From Ustilaginoidea virens (lineage: Eukaryota > Ascomycota > Sordariomycetes > Hypocreales > Clavicipitaceae), in the NCBI RefSeq assembly GCF_000687475.1, contig NC_057316.1, positions 3,906,001 through 3,970,000 on the forward strand: DNA of 64,000 nt, in the 5' to 3' direction. The number at the start of each line of letters is the position of its first letter. Within the stretch, counting starts at the first letter, position 1. A model generated the notes under the pieces. That model saw only the letters and a program-made list of their open reading frames with translations, was not told the origin of the DNA and made no database searches. Position numbers and translations under genes: made by a program. Shown piece after piece: positions 59,405 through 64,000 of the stretch.

Positions 59405-60583
59405 ATGGCGGGCAATGTTTACAACGTCGGCATCATTGGCTATGGGTGAGCAGTGGTTTTTTTCCTTCTTCTCCCAAGTCGCGCCGCTGGGTCATCGGTG
59501 GCGGGCGAGCGAGCGATTGCTAAACTAGACGATAGCACGTCTGCCAAAGTCTTTCACATCCCCTTCATCACCAGCAACCCCCAATTCAAACTGCATGGCA
59601 TAGTTCAGAGGAGCCCCAAGGATGGCAACTCGGCACCTCAGAGTCACCCGGAAGCCAAGCACTACACCGACGTCAAGCAGCTGCTGACGGACCCCGAGGT
59701 CCATGTTGTCGTCATTACGACGCCGCCCGACAGCCACTTCGAGCTCACCAAATCCGCCCTCGAGGCTGGCAAGCATGTCCTCGCAGAGAAGCCGTTCGTA
59801 CCAACCTCCGCAGAGGCCGAAAAGCTCATTGCCATTGCCAAAGAACAGCAGCGGCTCGTTTGCGTCTACCAGAACCGGAGGTGGGACTCCGACTTTTTGC
59901 TGGTAAAGCATCTCGTTTCAAACGGCATGCTCGGACGAGTCCTCGAGTTCTTCACCCACTTTGCCCGCTACCGGGCTACCGCCCCAACCAACTGGAAAGC
60001 TGAACTCGGCATTGCTTCCGGTGGCAGCGCCCTTTTCGACCTGGGAACCCATCTCATTGACCAGATCTATGTTCTCTTCGGAATGCCTCAGGCTGTTCAC
60101 GGACGGCTGTTGTCCCAGAGAACCGGCAAGGCCGACTTTGTCAACCCTGATGCTGTCTCGGCTGAATTCACCTATCCCGATGGCAAACTGGTCAACATCC
60201 GTATCAGTGCTCTCAGTGCTGAGAGACCCCAGCCCAGGTTCTGGGTTCGTGGGCACAAAGGCAGCTTTCACAAATTCGGACTGGATCCTCAGGAGGATCA
60301 GCTCAAAGCTGGCATGAAGCCTACCGAGGCAGGATTCGGGCGAGACCAGCCCGAAAACATGCGTCTTTTCCTAGTTGGCGACGACTCTGAAATAATCCAA
60401 CAGCAGGTGCCGGAGCTGGAGCCGGAGACTTACCAGACATTCTACGCTGCTTTTGCGAGGGCGTTGGACGGCGGAAAGGAGGAGCTTGTTCCTGTGAAGC
60501 CTACCGAGGCTAGGGATGTTCTGAGACTGGTCGAGGCCGTCGTGGAGAGCGCAAAGACAGGGAGAGACGTTACCTTGACCTAG
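59405..60583 (+). CDS. Gfo/Idh/MocA-family NAD(P)-dependent oxidoreductase
   Basis: Exon 1 at 59,405-59,445 and exon 2 at 59,536-60,583, split by a 90-bp intron (GTGAGC donor, CTAAAC branch, GATAG acceptor), give 362 residues. Splicing restores the Rossmann motif VGIIGYGTSAK (residues 8-18). Other family marks are ITTPPDSH, AEKPF (98-100 EKP, the cofactor/substrate Lys), and FDLGTHLID (Asp182, His186, Asp189) near the active site. These enzymes oxidise or reduce sugar-like or other polar substrates; the actual substrate is unknown. The closest remembered relatives are the general fungal and bacterial YdgJ-type oxidoreductases (YQNRRWDSDF block). No signal peptide, so probably cytosolic. The frame upstream of 59,536 is intron. 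Confidence 0.93.
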
Positions 60584-60724
60584 CCAAGGAATGCAATCGA
60601 CAAGCAATGTTGCAAACTCGTCAAACTGAACCGTCGTTGTTGCGCTGGCTTGGAGGGACAAGAACAAGAATGCCTTGCTCCGACAATTCGCGGAAAAGCC
60701 AAGGCCAGGAGTCGCTCGAGAGGG

Positions 60725-60772
<48 letters not shown>

Positions 60773-61078
60773 CCAATCAACAGCGAGGCCATGCTGATGC
60801 CCGGATCCCACCCAGCATTGCGGCGGTGGGGGCTGGATGTATGTAGTTGACGGGCTGCGGAAGGTGCCCTGGCTCGCTCTTTCCACTTGAAAGCCTTTGA
60901 CGGACCAGTATGCAAGACCGTCGTCCATGACTCTACTCTCTCTCTCTACAGGAGAAGAATCCAGCCAAAGCCATCTCCTGCATTCTCGACAACGGGCTTT
61001 TGTCCTCTGCCGTTCCATTCTCCATTCTCGGGCACAAAGAGGCGTCTGGAGCGTCTTCCGCCCTGGCAACAGAGCATC
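60584..61078. other. Intergenic / 5' leader of the membrane-protein gene
   Basis: Holds the A41 tract and a CT-rich stretch ending TCTACAG (60,935-60,952), which could be a 5' leader splice acceptor. No separate gene seen. Confidence 0.45.
60727..60767 (+). repeat. A41 homopolymer
   Basis: 41 consecutive A residues about 145 bp after the oxidoreductase stop. It creates artefactual Lys-rich and Phe-rich frames. Confidence 0.95.
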
Positions 61079-62995
61079 ATGCAGACAGCAGGTCAAGCAG
61101 GCGGTCTTCACTTTGGAGACCCTCGCATGGCTGAGCGTGTCGGCCATGGCCCAGCCACGATGCCCTTCACTCGCAGCGCGGGCCCTCGAGCCAGCAGACA
61201 GACGGACCACCAAATGCCCCGCGATATGAATGCAAGACGCAATCCCAGCAGCGCTCAATCCTTCTCCGAAGACGATTTTTCCGCCGCAGGCGACGTATTG
61301 TCTCGCAGCTTCCCGTCGCCAAATTCCTCGTCGCCGTTTCTCAACAGCTCGTATTTCTCATCGCATTGGCTCGACGATGCACTTGACCTGGAGGCTGGGT
61401 GCGTTTCCTGGACGAGCAATCACGACGGCCGGTTACTCTCCTGGCTCCCGTCGGCATTGTTCGGTTCGAGGATAGAAGAGAAGCTGCGTAACCCCGGTTC
61501 CTGCGACAGCATCGGCTACTCGGTGAAGCCTGGGTCGGCCGGTTATAGCTTCGCGTGGCGTTTTGCGGCATTCTTCATGTTTTGCTACTTCATATCCGCT
61601 TATCACGAACGACTTGGGCTGCAGTGCGGACAGCTTCGTTTTGACGTGACCCAAAAGCAAACTAGGCCGTCAGGCGACAAATCCATGACGCTTTTGTGGT
61701 CCGAGGCCATCATCACCACCGGTGCGGCCTTTTTGCTTACACAGGGGTACTTTGGGTGCGGCTATCTTTCAATCACCTTGTTTTTTGTGTGTGTGTGTTT
61801 AGTGCGTCAGCTCAAAACATTTGTTCTAACACGACCCAGGATTCGATCGACCCGAGAGAGGATGGAACGTGTTCGCCAAACCGCAGTTACGCTTGCATAC
61901 TCCTTCATCAAGACGACCAGCACCAACTCGCCTCCGGGTCTTCCAAAGGATGAATTACAGTTGATTATCTAGTACGATCTCATCCCCAATCGGGCTGGTC
62001 TTGTTCATTTCGGAGGGAGAATCTGCTGACGCGAAGGAAAGCGAATGTCTTGCACTTTTAACCGCGTTCCCGGTTGCGCTGCTGTATCAGATGCGTGGCA
62101 ACTCTTGCGAGCCGGCCATCACCAGGTACTGCCAGGACGTGGCCAAGGAGCTGCAAAGGCTCAGGAAGGGCGAGAATCCCATTGTCTACCGGCAAGATCC
62201 CTGGGCTTGCAGGGCGCGGCGCAAGCATAACCAGTTCGAAAACGTCGAATACTTTTTCGAGGTCTTCTCCCTTCACTTGCAAAATGAGTTTTCGAAACAG
62301 CGCATGCGGGTAAAGACTCTTTCCATGACTTCGCAGCACATCATTTATAACCTGCGCAACAACTTTGAGAACATGGTTGACTTGGGGAATTTTGACGACA
62401 GAAGAACCCCAATTGTCCGTAAGTGCTGTCTGCGCCAAAGATTCTGCGCGACAGGCAAAGGAGACACGCTGCTAATCTCAAAAAAAATTGGCCGAATCAC
62501 CCAGGGGAGAACATTGACATGCTCGCCCTGGCCGGCCGAGAATGCTGCATATTCTCCTCGTCCGATATTGCGCCTGTTACCTTTTTGTGGGCTCTAAACG
62601 TAGCCTGCCACTCGGTGGCTATCCTCACACCCGTATACCACTGCGACTGGATCGTCAACACAAATCGCCCCTCTCCCATCAATGACGGCTCGCTGCAGTG
62701 GCCCGAGTCGGCCACATGGGCAGCCATCACCGGGGCAGCCGTCGTCGGTGCGACGATCTTGTCCATCTTGAATGAAATGTGGAACATGTGGGACCCCTTT
62801 GGGCGCGGCATCAACACGTATTCGTGGACGCTGGGGATCGCAATGGAGATTGACAACATGGTCAATGAGTTTTACGAATACGACACCAAGGCGCTTATCC
62901 GCAAGCACGCGTATATGGCTCCGTCATCCCATCCGTACGATCATGTAACTGATAATGTAGGGGAGAGCTCGAATTCAGAACCACGCACGGTCTGA
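61079..62995 (+). CDS. Multi-exon membrane protein, bestrophin-like (tentative)
   Basis: Four exons: 61,079-61,746, 61,840-61,971, 62,042-62,418 and 62,505-62,995. Introns are 93, 70 and 86 bp, with branch sites CTAAC, CTGAC and CTAAT. They sum to 1,668 nt, 555 residues. The N-terminal ~130 residues are Ser/Pro-rich and probably cytoplasmic. Hydrophobic segments follow: WRFAAFFMFCYFISAY, AIITTGAAFLLTQG, ECLALLTAFPVALLYQ, VTFLWALNVACHSVAIL and ATWAAITGAAVVGATILSIL. The pattern RERMERVRQTAVTLAYSF, then a FPVAL helix followed by MRG, then a last helix followed by WDPFGRGINTYSW resembles bestrophin/UPF0187 anion channels, which end a helix with E.....PFG...N. This is by pattern only. The donor GTACGA of intron 3 is weak. 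The first exon start could be a later ATG. Confidence 0.65.
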
Positions 62996-63376
62996 CGTTT
63001 TGGTTCGGGGGTTGGAGCGGGGGATGCTTTGCTGCGGATTAGACAGATGTCACTGAAGGAAGAAACCATTGGAATGGACAAGGATTGATATCAACTGTCC
63101 GTCTTGATCTTCTCATCTAGCTCTTTAATTCTAAAAAAGGCGCGTCAAAATAGCAGCGAAACAACCAAGAGGAGAACCCACGCAGCTACATTTGAACAGA
63201 TGCTTGCAAAGTATCCGCAACAGTGTTCTGCGCACCATGTATAATGCAGAAGATGTTTACCGTCATGAGCCAAAAAGAAAAAAAAGGGAAAAGTGAAAAG
63301 TGAAGCGTTGGAGAAAAAAAAAAGAAGAAAAAAAAAGACACGGGCAGAAATCCAGGAAAACAATGTCATCATCCAT
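62996..63376. other. Intergenic between convergent genes
   Basis: Shared 3' region of the membrane-protein gene (+) and the phospholipase B gene (-). A-rich tracts at 63,277-63,340. No gene. Confidence 0.6.
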
Positions 63377-64000
63377 CTACAAGATCAACGCCGTAAAGGT
63401 CATAACCAGCAAAGACATAGACATGACAAGGGTCCCGGCACCGCCGCCGTCGTGCGCAGCACTCGAAGCCTGCAGAGCGATAGGTTTACCAAAGTAGTCG
63501 GGCACGTACGGCGCCGGCTTGGCCTCGTTGAGGGTCCCGTTCCAGCAGTAGCGGGCAAAGCACTGGCGGCACTTGTCGGGAACCGCGGCCCTCGTCCTGT
63601 CGAAGCTGCGGGCCAGGATGGCGCAGCCCGCGCAGACGGGCCAGTCGGGATCCCGCGTGCCGTTGAGCTGGGTGGCGACGGCCCAGCCGTTCTGGATGAT
63701 GGCGTCGCGCTCGCCGGACTTGATGGACATTTGGAAGGTGGAGATGTTGGAGTGGTAGACGTAGGGGTAGTTGGGGATGTAGACGATGAGGGGCGCCGGG
63801 ACGGTGAGGTTTGTGGCGTTGCAGCCGAAGAAGACGGGGCGGGTGTTGAGGCCGAGGTTGAGGAAGGTGTCGCGGCCGGGGACGGGGGGGAAGCCGGTGC
63901 CGTTGGCGACGGAGGGCAGCAGCGAGCGCTGGTAGGTGGCGATGGCGGAGGCGCCGTCGGGCCAGCCCGAGTCGGTGTCGGCGGACGAGTCGAGGGAGAA
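63377..64000 (-). CDS. Lysophospholipase / phospholipase B, C-terminal part (GPI-anchored, runs off window)
   Basis: The frame is open from the right window edge to a stop at 63,377, giving 207 residues of the C-terminus. Family-typical segments: DSGWPDGASAIATYQRS, RPVFFGCN, LIVYIPNYPY, QNGWAVATQLNGTRDPDWPVC and the Cys-rich end CAGCAIL, CRQCFARYCWNGT. Several N-glycosylation sequons (NGT, NAT, NLT, NIS) fit a secreted enzyme. The last residues (GTLVMSMSLLVMTFTALIL) are a GPI-anchor signal. The family removes acyl chains from phospholipids at the surface or in the medium through a catalytic Ser/Asp pair; the nucleophile region lies outside the window. No defect is seen in the part present. 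Confidence 0.93.
   Translation of the reverse strand, partial: FSLDSSADTDSGWPDGASAIATYQRSLLPSVANGTGFPPVPGRDTFLNLGLNTRPVFFGCNATNLTVPAPLIVYIPNYPYVYHSNISTFQMSIKSGERDAIIQNGWAVATQLNGTRDPDWPVCAGCAILARSFDRTRAAVPDKCRQCFARYCWNGTLNEAKPAPYVPDYFGKPIALQASSAAHDGGGAGTLVMSMSLLVMTFTALIL

Overview
This window is genomic DNA from a filamentous ascomycete (Pezizomycotina, probably Sordariomycetes). The evidence is short GT-AG introns (52-195 bp) with CTRAC/CTAAY-like branch sites, fungus-specific proteins (CFEM, WSC, a GLEYA/PA14-like adhesin end, phospholipase B), and transposons degraded by C-to-T/G-to-A transitions of the kind left by repeat-induced point mutation (RIP). The species cannot be named from the sequence alone.

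The window has two compartments that meet at about 34,515. Positions 1-34,515 are an AT-rich, gene-free retrotransposon stack. Three copies (A, B, C) of one Ty1/copia family with 721-755 bp LTRs are present: A at 1-6,286 (5' end outside the window), B at 12,409-17,800 on the minus strand, and C at 26,681-31,992. Two solo LTRs of the same family lie at 9,225-9,969 and 10,949-11,735. A second copia family with 196-bp LTRs spans 10,362-34,515 and is the host element: a solo LTR, B, a LINE (18,463-25,270, minus) and C all sit inside it. A third copia fragment fills 6,287-9,219. Every complete insertion has a perfect target-site duplication (AACAC, ATTAT, ATTAT, GACTC, ACTAC, and 18 bp for the LINE), so the order of events can be read. 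B and C are in-frame deletion derivatives of A that lack the gag core, the integrase and the N-terminal part of reverse transcriptase, yet they transposed.

Positions 34,521-64,000 are ordinary gene-bearing DNA. In order: a small protein with a possible NlpC/LRAT-like His...Asn-Cys pattern (+), an APH-type phosphotransferase (-), a conserved protein with a probable mitochondrial presequence (-), a 432-bp MITE-like element with 43-bp terminal inverted repeats, a CFEM GPI-anchored protein (-), a cluster of three paralogous small secreted proteins of unknown family (one intact, two broken, all -), a weak coiled-coil ORF (-), a 1,965-residue WSC / ~37-repeat / GLEYA-PA14 adhesin (-), a Gfo/Idh/MocA oxidoreductase (+), a four-exon membrane protein with bestrophin-like features (+), and the 3' end of a phospholipase B gene (-). 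There is no sign of a shared pathway. The surface and secreted proteins (CFEM, small secreted cluster, adhesin, phospholipase B) are consistent with cell-wall and host-interaction functions beside a transposon-rich block.

All intron models were placed by eye; each was accepted only where splice sites, phase and total length divisible by three agreed. No database search was possible.
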